Shown here piece by piece: positions 9,042 to 18,475 of a DNA stretch of 64,000 bases. The translations under genes and the position numbers were made by a program. Each line of letters starts with the position of its first letter. Position 1 is the first letter of the stretch. This DNA comes from UBA11475 sp902486425 (GTDB taxonomy: Bacteria; Bacillota; Clostridia; Christensenellales; Borkfalkiaceae), in contig CABTOK010000007.1 in the NCBI GenBank assembly GCA_902486425.1, positions 310,001 through 374,000 on the forward strand. The letters run 5' to 3'. The notes below the pieces were generated by a model that was not told where the DNA came from, did not search any database, and worked only from the letters and a program-made list of their open reading frames with translations.

Positions 9042-10202
9042 ATGGATAAAGCAATTATAATAAGATTTTGCGAAATACACTTGAAAGGTAAAAACAGAAG
9101 ATTTTTCGAAAATCTTCTTAAAGAAAACATCGAAAAGTCTCTTTCCGGGATAGAGCACGAAACGATAGATCTGCATTCGAGATATCTTGTGAAGAATTTC
9201 GATTCGTTCGACTATGACGAAATCGTTTCGAGACTTAAAAAGGTCGCGGGTATACACAGTTTTTCACTCGCGGGCGTAGTTGAAAACGATCTCGATAAAA
9301 TCATCGGAAAAGCTCTCGGAATATGCGAAGGAAGAACGGGAACATTCAAAGTAGAGACAAACAGGGCGGAGAAAAACTTCCCGTATAAATCCGTTGAATT
9401 TTCGGCTCTGGTCGGCGGAAAAATTCTGGAAAAGTTTTCTGAAAATCTCAAAGTAAACGTTAAAAATCCCGATTTTACCGTTCACATAGATATAAGAGAA
9501 GACGGCGAAACGTTTGTATTTACCGATTATGTAGCCGGTATGGGAGGAATGCCCGTAGGTTCTTCGGGTAAAGGTCTTTTGCTTATTTCGGGCGGGATCG
9601 ACAGCCCCGTAGCAGGTTATATGACGGCAAAACGAGGTATGAAGATAGACGCTCTTCATTTTGAAAGTTTCCCGTATACCGGCGAAGCCGCCAAAGAAAA
9701 GGTCATCAAACTTTCGAAGATGGTCGCAGCGTACAACGGCGGAAACATGAACTTATACGTTTGCCGTTTTACCGAAATACAGGAAGCCATTCACAAAAAT
9801 TGTCCTGAAGAATTCATGATAACGCTTATGCGCCGTTTTATGATGAGAATAGCCGAACGCCTTGCAAAAAAAATTCACGATCAGGCGATAATCACCGGCG
9901 AAAATCTCGGACAGGTCGCAAGTCAGACAATAGAAAGCATTACTTCGTCCAATTCCGTCGTAACGATGCCCGTTTTAAGACCGCTTATTATGTTCGATAA
10001 ACTCGAAATAATAGCGGTTTCGGAAAAAATAGGAACCTACGAGACTTCGATTTTACCATACGAAGACTGCTGTACTGTTTTTTTGCCCAAGTTTCCGTCG
10101 ATTAAGCCTAATTTGGATAGAGTAATAAAGGCGGAAAGCGCATTGGACGTTGAAACTCTTATCGAAAACGCCATAAAAAATATAGAACTTATAAAACTTT
10201 AA
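9042..10202 (+). CDS. thiI: tRNA 4-thiouridine synthase ThiI
   Basis: 386 residues. The N-terminal ferredoxin-like and THUMP domains (about 1-165) bind the tRNA acceptor stem. The AANH/PP-loop domain follows, with LLLISGGIDSPVAGYMTAKR at about residue 180 giving the SGGIDS adenylation motif. The protein ends without the C-terminal rhodanese domain found in enterobacterial ThiI, as is normal in Bacillota, where a desulfurase passes sulfur directly. The product modifies U8 of tRNAs and may also contribute sulfur for thiamine. GAAGGG precedes the ATG. It is the last gene of the mutS2-initiated run, ending at a hairpin terminator that overlaps the convergent PBP gene. Confidence 0.96.
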   Translation: MDKAIIIRFCEIHLKGKNRRFFENLLKENIEKSLSGIEHETIDLHSRYLVKNFDSFDYDEIVSRLKKVAGIHSFSLAGVVENDLDKIIGKALGICEGRTGTFKVETNRAEKNFPYKSVEFSALVGGKILEKFSENLKVNVKNPDFTVHIDIREDGETFVFTDYVAGMGGMPVGSSGKGLLLISGGIDSPVAGYMTAKRGMKIDALHFESFPYTGEAAKEKVIKLSKMVAAYNGGNMNLYVCRFTEIQEAIHKNCPEEFMITLMRRFMMRIAERLAKKIHDQAIITGENLGQVASQTIESITSSNSVVTMPVLRPLIMFDKLEIIAVSEKIGTYETSILPYEDCCTVFLPKFPSIKPNLDRVIKAESALDVETLIENAIKNIELIKL

Positions 10203-10217
10203 TCTGTTTTTAATATG

Positions 10218-10250
10218 AAGAGATACCGCTTAAGCGATATCTCTTTTTTT
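10218..10250. terminator. Bidirectional terminator between thiI and the PBP gene
   Basis: AGAGATA and TATCTCT pair around a palindromic CGCTTAAGCG core, then a T-run on the plus strand; an A-rich flank gives some U-tract on the minus strand. The hairpin contains the minus-strand stop codon of the PBP gene (10230-10232). Confidence 0.8.
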
Positions 10251-12410
10251 CGTCTTGATTTTTCCTAAAATAACCTTTTTTCCGACAATGGTTTTTTCTC
10301 CGTTGAAAAAGTAAGGAACGGCTTCGTAAATATAAGTTTCGTCTGCATTTGCGTTATAGTCGTAAAAAACGTTTCCGGCGGCGGTGTCGTAAACTTCTTC
10401 GCCGTTGCGGTAAATTTTCGAATATACGTTTTTTAAGGCGGTTATTTTTATTTTTACAACGGAATCTTTATAATAGAATTCAACGTCCGAAATTTCCGGC
10501 GAAGAATACTTCGGCGACTTTTCGGTCGGAAGAAATTTTTTATCGAACAGCATTCTGATTTTGGTGCTTTCGGGCGCATAGTCGTCTGCAAGGAGAAATT
10601 TTCCGTTATTAAGATATTCGTCTTTATCTATATACGCTTCTTTAACGCTCCAGGGCATTTTTATTTCCGTATCCGAAGTTTTTAAATAACTATTCCAGAA
10701 TTCAGCGGCGGCTTCGGTAGGAGCGGAGGATCCCGTGATGAACGAGGGAAGATATGAGTTATCGGCGTTATTTAAGCGGATACCCAACGTTTCGTTATTC
10801 GTAAAAGAGACGGAGTACGCCGCAGTGTTGCCGTTTTCGCTTCCGACTGTACCCGTTTTTGCGTAAAGAGTGAATTTGTCGGAGTTAAGTTTTGACGAAG
10901 TTCCGCTTTTAACGCTTTCCGAAAGCATGTCGGCGGTTAAATAAGCCGTTGCATCCGAAAACACTCGTCTTCCGTATAAGCTGCTGTCCGAATATAAAAT
11001 TCTGCCGCTTCCGGAAACTACTTTTCTGATTGCGGACGGTTTATAATATATTCCGCCGTTTCTGTATATTCCGTAAAAAGAAGTAAGGTCTGTCAGGGTG
11101 AAACCGTTTTTCATTCCGCCGAGAGCAAGGGATAAGCCTTTTTCGTCATCCGATAAGTTTATGCCGAGACGCTTTAAATATTTTTCCGATTTGTCTATTC
11201 CTAAAGAGTTCAAGAGCTTCACTGCGGGAATGTTCAAACTTTTAGCAAGAGCCGTTTTTGCGCTTATTCTGCCGTAGTATCTGTTGTTATAATTTTTTGG
11301 TTTATATCCCGAAAATTCCGTTTTCTCATCGTTTATAATAGTGTTCTCGTTTATAAGGTTTTCTTCTAAAGAAGGGGAGTATACGGCTAAAGGTTTTATA
11401 GTAGAACCCGGTTGGCACACGGACAACGGGTAAAGAGAATAAAAAGCCGATATATGATTTTTATCTTTCATTAAAACGCCGTTTACGGTATACGAACAGC
11501 CCGGATTATTAAGTGCGGCGAGTAGTTTTTTCTGATCGCTTTCTTCAAAATACGTGTACACATGCGCGTTTTTTAATTCATAAGGATTTATATGGTAATA
11601 TTCGTTTAATTCTGTCAGACATAACGATATGAAAGGTGAGTTTTTATCGGAGGATTTACTGTAATTTATATTTAATTTTTCATTTTTTAACTTATTTAAG
11701 TCGTAACCTTTAATGTAGCCTTGTTCGAACATTTTTTCGAGTACGAGATTACGCCTTGAAAGCAATTTTTCGCTGTTTAACTCGCTTGTATAATAGTTCG
11801 GAGACTTTACGACGGCGGCTAAAACAGCACTTTCTGCAACTGTCAGATTTTCTGCTTTTTTATCAAAATACCCTTGAGCCGCATTCTCTATTCCGTAGTA
11901 ACTTCTGCCGAAGTAAACGGTATTGAGATAGTATTCGAGGATTTCTTTTTTAGAATATTTCTGTTCGAGCTTTCTGGTAACTTTGATTTCGGTCAGTTTC
12001 CTTTTTAAGGTCTTTTCTCCGCTTAACTGAGTGTTCTTTATAAGCTGTTGAGAGATGGTGGAGCCGCCTTCTTTAAAAGAAAAACTCGTAATATCTTTTA
12101 TCGCCGCTCTTAAAATGCCTTTGTAATCTATTCCGTTATGCTTATAAAAGTTTTTGTCTTCGATTGCTATAAAGGCGTTAAGAGTATATGAGGGAATAGT
12201 TTCTATCGAAGTTTTTTTAACGTTTTTAACATAAGTCCCCATGTTTTTGCCGTTTGAATCGTAAAATTCGGTCGAATCAGAGACGGAAATGAGTTTACTT
12301 TCGTCGAGTTTTGCATTCATTGTAACAACGTGGTAATAAATAACGCCGGCTACGCAAAGTATAAAAAGCAATAAAAAAAGAAAAAGAATTATTTTAGCAA
12401 TTTTTTTCAT
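10230..12410 (-). CDS. Class A penicillin-binding protein (glycosyltransferase/transpeptidase)
   Basis: 726 residues. The N-terminal membrane anchor spans about residues 5-25. The GT51 glycosyltransferase domain has the catalytic glutamate in AIEDKNFYKHNGID (Glu84) and EGGSTISQQLIKNT. The transpeptidase domain has SxxK as GSTIKP (Ser336, Lys339), SxN as SLN (391-393) and KTG at 518-520. A C-terminal beta-rich extension of about 130 residues resembles a fibronectin-like module. It polymerises and crosslinks peptidoglycan outside the membrane. The ATG at 12410 lacks a Shine-Dalgarno sequence; upstream lies a sigma-E-like pattern, so it could serve spore cortex or germ-cell-wall synthesis, but a vegetative PBP1 role is equally possible. 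It is convergent with thiI and divergent from miaB. Confidence 0.95.
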   Translation of the reverse strand: MKKIAKIILFLFLLLFILCVAGVIYYHVVTMNAKLDESKLISVSDSTEFYDSNGKNMGTYVKNVKKTSIETIPSYTLNAFIAIEDKNFYKHNGIDYKGILRAAIKDITSFSFKEGGSTISQQLIKNTQLSGEKTLKRKLTEIKVTRKLEQKYSKKEILEYYLNTVYFGRSYYGIENAAQGYFDKKAENLTVAESAVLAAVVKSPNYYTSELNSEKLLSRRNLVLEKMFEQGYIKGYDLNKLKNEKLNINYSKSSDKNSPFISLCLTELNEYYHINPYELKNAHVYTYFEESDQKKLLAALNNPGCSYTVNGVLMKDKNHISAFYSLYPLSVCQPGSTIKPLAVYSPSLEENLINENTIINDEKTEFSGYKPKNYNNRYYGRISAKTALAKSLNIPAVKLLNSLGIDKSEKYLKRLGINLSDDEKGLSLALGGMKNGFTLTDLTSFYGIYRNGGIYYKPSAIRKVVSGSGRILYSDSSLYGRRVFSDATAYLTADMLSESVKSGTSSKLNSDKFTLYAKTGTVGSENGNTAAYSVSFTNNETLGIRLNNADNSYLPSFITGSSAPTEAAAEFWNSYLKTSDTEIKMPWSVKEAYIDKDEYLNNGKFLLADDYAPESTKIRMLFDKKFLPTEKSPKYSSPEISDVEFYYKDSVVKIKITALKNVYSKIYRNGEEVYDTAAGNVFYDYNANADETYIYEAVPYFFNGEKTIVGKKVILGKIKTKKRDIA

Positions 12411-12414
12411 ATAA

Positions 12415-12444
12415 AAAGTATTCGTTTTTTATAAAAAAATATGC
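12415..12444 (-). promoter_or_regulatory. Possible sigma-E-like promoter for the PBP gene
   Basis: On the minus strand GCATATT (12444-12438) and AATACTTT (12422-12415) are 15 bp apart. They resemble the mother-cell sigma-E elements (KMATATT / CATACANT). The -10 ends only 4 nt before the ATG, which has no ribosome-binding site. This is pattern matching only. Confidence 0.3.
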
Positions 12445-12476
12445 GTTTGAACATGCGGCTCATTTTTTGTTTTAGG

Positions 12477-12505
12477 TTGACTTTTTCAGAGTTTTATTAT
12501 ATTAT
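12477..12505 (+). promoter_or_regulatory. Promoter of the miaB-mutS-mutL-miaA operon
   Basis: TTGACT (12477-12482), a 17-bp spacer and TATTAT (12500-12505) lie just upstream of the AAGGA ribosome-binding site of miaB. Confidence 0.7.
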
Positions 12506-12525
12506 TATATAATAAGGAATTAACT

Positions 12526-13845
12526 ATGGATAAATTTTACCTGATCAAAACTTACGGTTGCCAGATGAATATTCACGAGTCCGAAAAACTTGCCGGAATA
12601 CTCGAAGCAGCCGGATACAAACCAACAGAAGACGAAAAAACGGCTGATATAATTGTTTTTAACACTTGTTGCGTAAGAGAAAACGCCGAAGACAAGGTTT
12701 ACGGGCATATAGGCAATCTTAAAAAGCTTAAAGCTGTTAAAAAGAACATGATTATAGCCGTCGGCGGCTGTATGACGCAGCAAAAAGCGGCTTCGGAAAA
12801 ACTTTTAAAAACTTTTCCGTTCGTCGATATAGTTTTCGGAACTCATAATCTCGAAAATTTTAAGGCGATGCTTGACGAAAAGCAAAGCCATAAACACGTC
12901 GTGGACGTGGATGAAACAGATATTGTTTACGAAGGCACTCCCAAAAAACGTACAAGCTATCCCAACGCGTGGGTGAATATATCTTACGGCTGCAATAACT
13001 TCTGCACCTACTGCATAGTTCCGTACGTCAGAGGACGGGAAAGGAGCCGTAAGAAAGAAGACATTATAAAAGAATGCGAAGAGCTGATAAAAGAAGGCTA
13101 TAAGGAAATTACTCTTTTAGGACAGAACGTAAATTCTTACGGCAACGATTTGTCCGACGGTACGAATTTTGCCGATCTGATTAAGGAGATAGCGAATATA
13201 AAAGGTAAGTTCAGACTTCGCTTTATGTCTAGTCATCCCAAGGACTTTACCGACGAAATGATAAAAGCCATTTCGTACAGCGATAAAATCTGTAACTGCG
13301 TGCATTTACCGGTACAGGCGGGTTCCACTAAGATCTTAAAGCTTATGAACAGAAAGTATACGAGAGAATATTATCTCGAAAGACTTGCCGCTTTAAGAAA
13401 AATAATTCCGGGTGCAGCGGTAACTACCGATATTATGGTAGGCTTCCCGCAGGAAACGGAAGAAGATTTTCAGGATACTTTGTCGCTTGTAAAAGAAGCC
13501 GATTTTTCCGGCGCGTTTACTTTCGTGTATTCCAGAAGATCGGGTACGGTAGCCGATAAAATGGACGGTCAGATACCCGAAGAAATTTCGACCGACAGAA
13601 TAATGCGTTTAATCGAAGCTCAGAACGAAGTAAGCCGTCTGCAGTCCGAAAAATATATAGGAAAAACGGTTGAAATTTTATGCGAAGATTTCGATGAGAA
13701 AAAGAATCGCTATTTAGGTCGCGACGAATACGGCAAAATGGCGTATTTCGGATCGGAAGAAAATCTTATAGGCAAATTCGTGAACGTTAAAATAAATTCC
13801 GCAAACGGCATTTCTCTTATAGGCGAAGTCGTAAGTGCGGAATAA
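12526..13845 (+). CDS. miaB: tRNA-2-methylthio-N6-isopentenyladenosine synthase MiaB
   Basis: 439 residues. The N-terminal UPF0004 domain supplies three cysteines for an auxiliary 4Fe-4S cluster (KTYGCQMNIHESE, FNTCCVRENAEDK, GGCMTQ). The radical SAM domain has CNNFCTYC in SYGCNNFCTYCIVPYVRGRE, and a C-terminal TRAM domain binds tRNA. It adds a methylthio group to i6A37 using SAM, the modification made first by MiaA, encoded at the far end of this same operon. The ATG at 12526 has AAGGA 7 nt upstream. The grouping miaB-mutS-mutL-miaA is common in Clostridia. Closely related MtaB or RimO enzymes are less likely, given length and the GCNNFCTYCIVPYVRGRE signature. Confidence 0.97.
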   Translation: MDKFYLIKTYGCQMNIHESEKLAGILEAAGYKPTEDEKTADIIVFNTCCVRENAEDKVYGHIGNLKKLKAVKKNMIIAVGGCMTQQKAASEKLLKTFPFVDIVFGTHNLENFKAMLDEKQSHKHVVDVDETDIVYEGTPKKRTSYPNAWVNISYGCNNFCTYCIVPYVRGRERSRKKEDIIKECEELIKEGYKEITLLGQNVNSYGNDLSDGTNFADLIKEIANIKGKFRLRFMSSHPKDFTDEMIKAISYSDKICNCVHLPVQAGSTKILKLMNRKYTREYYLERLAALRKIIPGAAVTTDIMVGFPQETEEDFQDTLSLVKEADFSGAFTFVYSRRSGTVADKMDGQIPEEISTDRIMRLIEAQNEVSRLQSEKYIGKTVEILCEDFDEKKNRYLGRDEYGKMAYFGSEENLIGKFVNVKINSANGISLIGEVVSAE

Positions 13846-13916
13846 TAAAACCGTCCGAAAACATTTATAAGCAAAAAAGAAACAATAAAGACGTTTTTAT
13901 ACTTAAGAGGTAGAAA

Positions 13917-16490
13917 ATGGCACTTTCCAAAATGATGGAACATTACCTTAAAATAAAAGAAAAGTATCCCGATTGCATGGTCTTTTACAGACTCGGCGAC
14001 TTTTACGAGATGTTTTTCGACGACGCCAAAAAAGGTTCGGAATTACTCGATCTCACTCTTACGGGGCGGGATTGCGGTCTTCCGGAACGCGCTCCCATGT
14101 GCGGAATCCCTTATCACGCAGCTGACGTTTATATACAAAAACTCGTGTCTATGGGCGAAAAAGTAGCTATATGCGAACAGCTCACCGAGCCGACGAAGGG
14201 CGCGCTTGTGCAGAGAGATATAGTAAGAATAGCCACCGCAGGCACCATAATCGAAGACGGACTTATCGATGACAAATCGAACAACTTTCTGTGTTCGGTA
14301 TATTTGGCGAAGGATAAATGCGGTCTTGCCTGGGCGGACATCACCACCGGTGATTTTTATGCGAAATCCTTTACCGAAAACGTAATGATTTCGTTAACCG
14401 ACGATTTGGTAAAAATCGCTCCGGCGGAAATCATATGCAATCAGTACGCATACGATTTCGGTAAAGAATTGCCTCTCGTAAAACACAACGTACTGCCCAA
14501 ATTTTCTGCTTTCGACGAATATGCGTTTTCGCTTAATAAAGCGGAAGAAGAACTGAAAACGCAGTTCGGCGTAAAAACTCTCGAACCGTATAATATCGCA
14601 GGCGACGAAGCGGCGATTTGTGCGGCGGGAGCTATTATAAGGTATCTTAAAGAAACTCAGCGTCACGCTTTAAACAATATTACCGGAATAACGTGCGAAA
14701 GCAAGAAAAACTATATGGTTTTAGACGTTAACGCCGTTAAAAATCTCGAACTCATAAAAACTCTTAAAGACGGTAAGCGTTACGGATCTCTTTTATGGCT
14801 TCTCGATAAAACGTCGACGGGGATGGGCGCGAGAACGCTTCAGAACTGGATACTTTTTCCGCTTAAAGACAAAGACGAGATAAACGAAAGATCGGAAGCG
14901 GTAGAGCAGCTTTATAAAAGCGCTCTTTTAAGAAACGGTCTTACGGAACTGCTGAAATCGGTTAAAGATTTAAGCAGATTAACGGGTAAAATCTCAAACG
15001 GTAATCTGACTCCGAGAGATTGTGTGGCGCTTTGCTCCACGCTTGAAGTTTTACCGACCTTAAAATTCAGACTTTCGGGAATAAGTTCCGAATTTATTCA
15101 GAAGATTTACGACAAAATATTCGATTTTAAGGATATAGCGGAACTTTTGGAAAAATCTATAGATCCGGACGCGCCCGCTCTTACCAAAGACGGCGGATAT
15201 ATCAAAAAGGGTTATAATAAAGAACTCGACGAATACAGGATGCTTTCGACAAACGCGCAGGAACTTATAAACGGCATCGAAGCGAGAGAACGCGAAGCTA
15301 CGGGTATAAAAACTTTGAGAATACGCTATAACAGAGTATTCGGTTATTATATCGAAGTCACAAATTCGTTCAAAGATCTCGTTCCGTACAATTATCAGCG
15401 CCGTCAGACCATCGCGAATGCCGAAAGGTACGTTACCGACGAACTTAAAGATCTCGAAGACAAGATTCTCAGCGCAAACGAAAAGAGCCTTAAACTCGAA
15501 AGCGAACTTTACACTTACGTCAAGTCTAGACTTTCGGAAAAGATAGCTGACTTTATAGCTACCGCCAAAGCGATAGGCGAACTCGACGTAATAAATTCTT
15601 TTGCGACAGTCTCCAAAGAAAATAATTATACCCGTCCCGTAATAGCGGACGAAGACGGTTTTCTCGAAATATCGGGCGGAAGACATCCCGTCGTCGAAGC
15701 TATATCCAAAGAAAGATTCGTTCCCAACGATACGTCCATGGATGAAGCGGACAACCGCATGCTTATAATAACCGGACCGAATATGGCAGGTAAGAGTACC
15801 TATATGAGGCAGACTGCACTTATAACGCTTATGGCGCATATCGGATGTTTTGTTCCCGCAAATAAAGCGACGATTCCTTTAACGGACAAGATTTTTACGA
15901 GAATAGGCGCGAGCGACAACCTGATACTCGATCAGAGTACGTTTATGGTCGAAATGACCGAAGTCGCTTCGATACTTAAAAACGCGACGAAGAACAGCCT
16001 TATTATTCTCGACGAAATCGGAAGAGGCACCAGCACTTACGACGGTCTGAGCATCGCATGGTCGGTAGTCGAATACATAACCAAAAATATAAAGGCGAAA
16101 ACGATGTTTGCGACGCATTATCACGAACTTTCGGAACTCGAAGGAAAGCTCGAAGGCGTTAAAAATTATAAAGTTACTGTAAAAGAACTCGGCGGAACTG
16201 TTGTTTTTCTGCGTAAAATAGTCCGCGGCGGAGCGAACAGAAGTTTCGGTATAGAAGTCGCCGAACTTGCGGGCGTGGATAAAAACGTAACCTTAAGAGC
16301 GAAAGAAATTCTTAAAGAACTCGAAAAGAAAGGACTTTCGAAAAAGGTGGAATCGGGTGCCGATAAAAACGGCGACTCGGAAAAGCAATTATCGGAAGCG
16401 GAAAGAATTATAAAAGATCTCGATATAAACAAAATAACGCCGCTCATGGCATTTGAAATTTTATCCGACTTAAAAGAAAAGGTTAACTGA
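13917..16490 (+). CDS. mutS: DNA mismatch repair protein MutS
   Basis: 857 residues, full length. Domain I has the mismatch-reading Phe-x-Glu motif in YRLGDFYEMFFDDAKKG (about residues 24-41). The connector, lever and clamp follow, then the ATPase with Walker A TGPNMAGKSTYMRQ, the DQSTFMVEM segment, Walker B IILDEIGRGTSTYDGLS and the conserved FATHYHEL. MutS detects mismatches and small loops as a dimer and recruits MutL, encoded 5 bp downstream. AGAGGT precedes the ATG at 13917. The C-terminal 60 residues (charged, with a helical end) may be a tetramerisation or beta-clamp-binding tail. Confidence 0.98.
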   Translation: MALSKMMEHYLKIKEKYPDCMVFYRLGDFYEMFFDDAKKGSELLDLTLTGRDCGLPERAPMCGIPYHAADVYIQKLVSMGEKVAICEQLTEPTKGALVQRDIVRIATAGTIIEDGLIDDKSNNFLCSVYLAKDKCGLAWADITTGDFYAKSFTENVMISLTDDLVKIAPAEIICNQYAYDFGKELPLVKHNVLPKFSAFDEYAFSLNKAEEELKTQFGVKTLEPYNIAGDEAAICAAGAIIRYLKETQRHALNNITGITCESKKNYMVLDVNAVKNLELIKTLKDGKRYGSLLWLLDKTSTGMGARTLQNWILFPLKDKDEINERSEAVEQLYKSALLRNGLTELLKSVKDLSRLTGKISNGNLTPRDCVALCSTLEVLPTLKFRLSGISSEFIQKIYDKIFDFKDIAELLEKSIDPDAPALTKDGGYIKKGYNKELDEYRMLSTNAQELINGIEAREREATGIKTLRIRYNRVFGYYIEVTNSFKDLVPYNYQRRQTIANAERYVTDELKDLEDKILSANEKSLKLESELYTYVKSRLSEKIADFIATAKAIGELDVINSFATVSKENNYTRPVIADEDGFLEISGGRHPVVEAISKERFVPNDTSMDEADNRMLIITGPNMAGKSTYMRQTALITLMAHIGCFVPANKATIPLTDKIFTRIGASDNLILDQSTFMVEMTEVASILKNATKNSLIILDEIGRGTSTYDGLSIAWSVVEYITKNIKAKTMFATHYHELSELEGKLEGVKNYKVTVKELGGTVVFLRKIVRGGANRSFGIEVAELAGVDKNVTLRAKEILKELEKKGLSKKVESGADKNGDSEKQLSEAERIIKDLDINKITPLMAFEILSDLKEKVN

Positions 16491-16495
16491 AGATA

Positions 16496-18475
16496 ATGGG
16501 AAAAATTCACGTTTTAGACAGCAAAACATATAACAAAATCGCCGCCGGCGAAGTTGTCGAAAGACCTTGTTCCGTCGTAAAAGAACTCGTCGAAAATTCT
16601 ATCGACGCGGGTTCGACGGATATAACCGTAGAAATAGAAAACGGCGGAATCTCTTTGATAAAAATAACCGACAACGGTTCGGGTATCGAAAAGGACGATC
16701 TAAAAAACGCCCTTACCGCCCACGCGACGAGTAAGATAGAAGATATAAACGATATAGAATCCGTTCTGACTCTCGGTTTCAGGGGAGAAGCGCTTTCGTC
16801 TATAGCTTCGGTCTCGAGACTCAAAATAGTTTCGGCAACGGCGGAAGAAAACGGCTCGTATATTTACACCGAAGGCGGAATGAATACCGAAATCGGCGAC
16901 AGCCCATGCGTAAAGGGAACCGAAGTAACCGTAGACGATTTGTTTTTCAACGTTCCGGCAAGAAGAAAATTCTTAAAAACCGAACGCGCCGAAGAAGCCG
17001 AAATAACCAATATAGTTACGAGAATGATTTTAGGTTATCCCGGGATTTCGTTCAGATACATAGTAGACGGCAAAGTGGCGATGCAGTCCTTCGGCGACGG
17101 GTTTGAAAACGCCATGGTAGCCGTGTACGGCGCAAAGGTCATAGACGATTGCTTTTACGTTGACGAAATCAAAAACGGCATAAGAGTAAACGGCTATCTC
17201 GGAAAGCATTATTTTACAAAAGGAAAACGCACCTATCAGACGCTGTTCGTGAACGGCAGATACGTTATAAACAACACCGCATCTACCGCGATAGCGAACG
17301 CTTACGCCGGGTATCTTATGAAACGGCAATATCCGTTTTATGTTCTGAAAATAACTCTCCCGCCGGAAGTCGTGGACGTAAACGTTCATCCGCAGAAGAG
17401 CGACGTAAGATTTTCGGACAACAGAATAGTTTATTCCGCGCTTTATTCGGTGGCGAGCCACGTTCTCGACGGTACTAACGAAGCGCTTGATATTATAAAT
17501 ACGGGATCGGAAGTAAAAGTCGATACCGACTTTAAAATAGACGGCGAAGATTATAAGTTAACGAAGGACGGGGAACTTTTAAAGAAAGATCTGACCGAAC
17601 CCGCTATGACGCCACAAAACGTCGATAAAGAAAGCAAAGCGGATTCGGACGATATAATATTATTCGATAAAAATTACGATACGACGGGTACGGCGGCTTC
17701 GGAATTTTTCGATAAAAAGGAAGAAGAATTCAAAAAAGAAAGTAAGGCGGCGGAAGATATCTTTGCCGAAAACAAAGCCTATCTCGAATCTTTGGAACGC
17801 AAAAAGACGATGATAGAAAACGCAAAAAAAACAGAATCCGATTTTGCGAAAGAAATTGCAGCTCCTTATAAAGAGACGTTTACGCAGGATAAAATAAAAA
17901 CGGACGTTACTCTTACGAAAATAGGACAGGCTCTTAAAACATATCTTATTCTCGAAGACGGCGAAAATTTATATTTTATCGACCAGCATGCCGCTCACGA
18001 AAGAATTTTATACGACAAACTGGTAAAAAGAAGCGAAAACGAAAAGTCGAAAATGAATCTTCTCGTGCCGTATACGATGACGCTGTCTTCGCTCGAAGCG
18101 ATGTTCCTTGAAAGAAAGCTTAAATATATCGAAGAACTCGGCATAGAAATCGAAGAATTCGGGACGAATACATTCAGAGTTACCGCTCTTCCGCTCGAAC
18201 TTACAGATCTCGATCTGAAAGAATTTTTCGATGACGTAATGGGCGATATGACAAATCTTTCTGACGATAAACTCCCGGAAGTAATAAAGGACAGGCTCGC
18301 TCAAAAAGCGTGTAAAGCCGCTATAAAAGCCGGATATTCGTTATCGGAGTCCGAAATAGACGCTCTTTTAAACGATATGAAGGGCAATCTCGGATTAAAA
18401 TGTCCGCACGGGAGACCTGTCGTAATCAAAATCACCAGGGCGGAAATAGACAAATGGTTCAAGAGAATAGTATAA
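16496..18475 (+). CDS. mutL: DNA mismatch repair protein MutL
   Basis: 659 residues. The N-terminal GHKL ATPase has KIAAGEVVERPCSVVKELVE, the ENSIDAGST motif, DNGSGI and TLGFRGEALSSIASV. A charged low-complexity linker covers about residues 330-480, and the C-terminal dimerisation domain carries the endonuclease motif DQHAAHERILYD, plus ACKAAIKAG and CPHGRPVVIK. Such MutL proteins nick the daughter strand, as expected in organisms lacking MutH. The last position of the usual DQHAxxExxxxE motif is Asp rather than Glu, a mild deviation. The gene starts 5 bp after mutS, and miaA begins inside its last 22 bp. Confidence 0.97.
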   Translation: MGKIHVLDSKTYNKIAAGEVVERPCSVVKELVENSIDAGSTDITVEIENGGISLIKITDNGSGIEKDDLKNALTAHATSKIEDINDIESVLTLGFRGEALSSIASVSRLKIVSATAEENGSYIYTEGGMNTEIGDSPCVKGTEVTVDDLFFNVPARRKFLKTERAEEAEITNIVTRMILGYPGISFRYIVDGKVAMQSFGDGFENAMVAVYGAKVIDDCFYVDEIKNGIRVNGYLGKHYFTKGKRTYQTLFVNGRYVINNTASTAIANAYAGYLMKRQYPFYVLKITLPPEVVDVNVHPQKSDVRFSDNRIVYSALYSVASHVLDGTNEALDIINTGSEVKVDTDFKIDGEDYKLTKDGELLKKDLTEPAMTPQNVDKESKADSDDIILFDKNYDTTGTAASEFFDKKEEEFKKESKAAEDIFAENKAYLESLERKKTMIENAKKTESDFAKEIAAPYKETFTQDKIKTDVTLTKIGQALKTYLILEDGENLYFIDQHAAHERILYDKLVKRSENEKSKMNLLVPYTMTLSSLEAMFLERKLKYIEELGIEIEEFGTNTFRVTALPLELTDLDLKEFFDDVMGDMTNLSDDKLPEVIKDRLAQKACKAAIKAGYSLSESEIDALLNDMKGNLGLKCPHGRPVVIKITRAEIDKWFKRIV

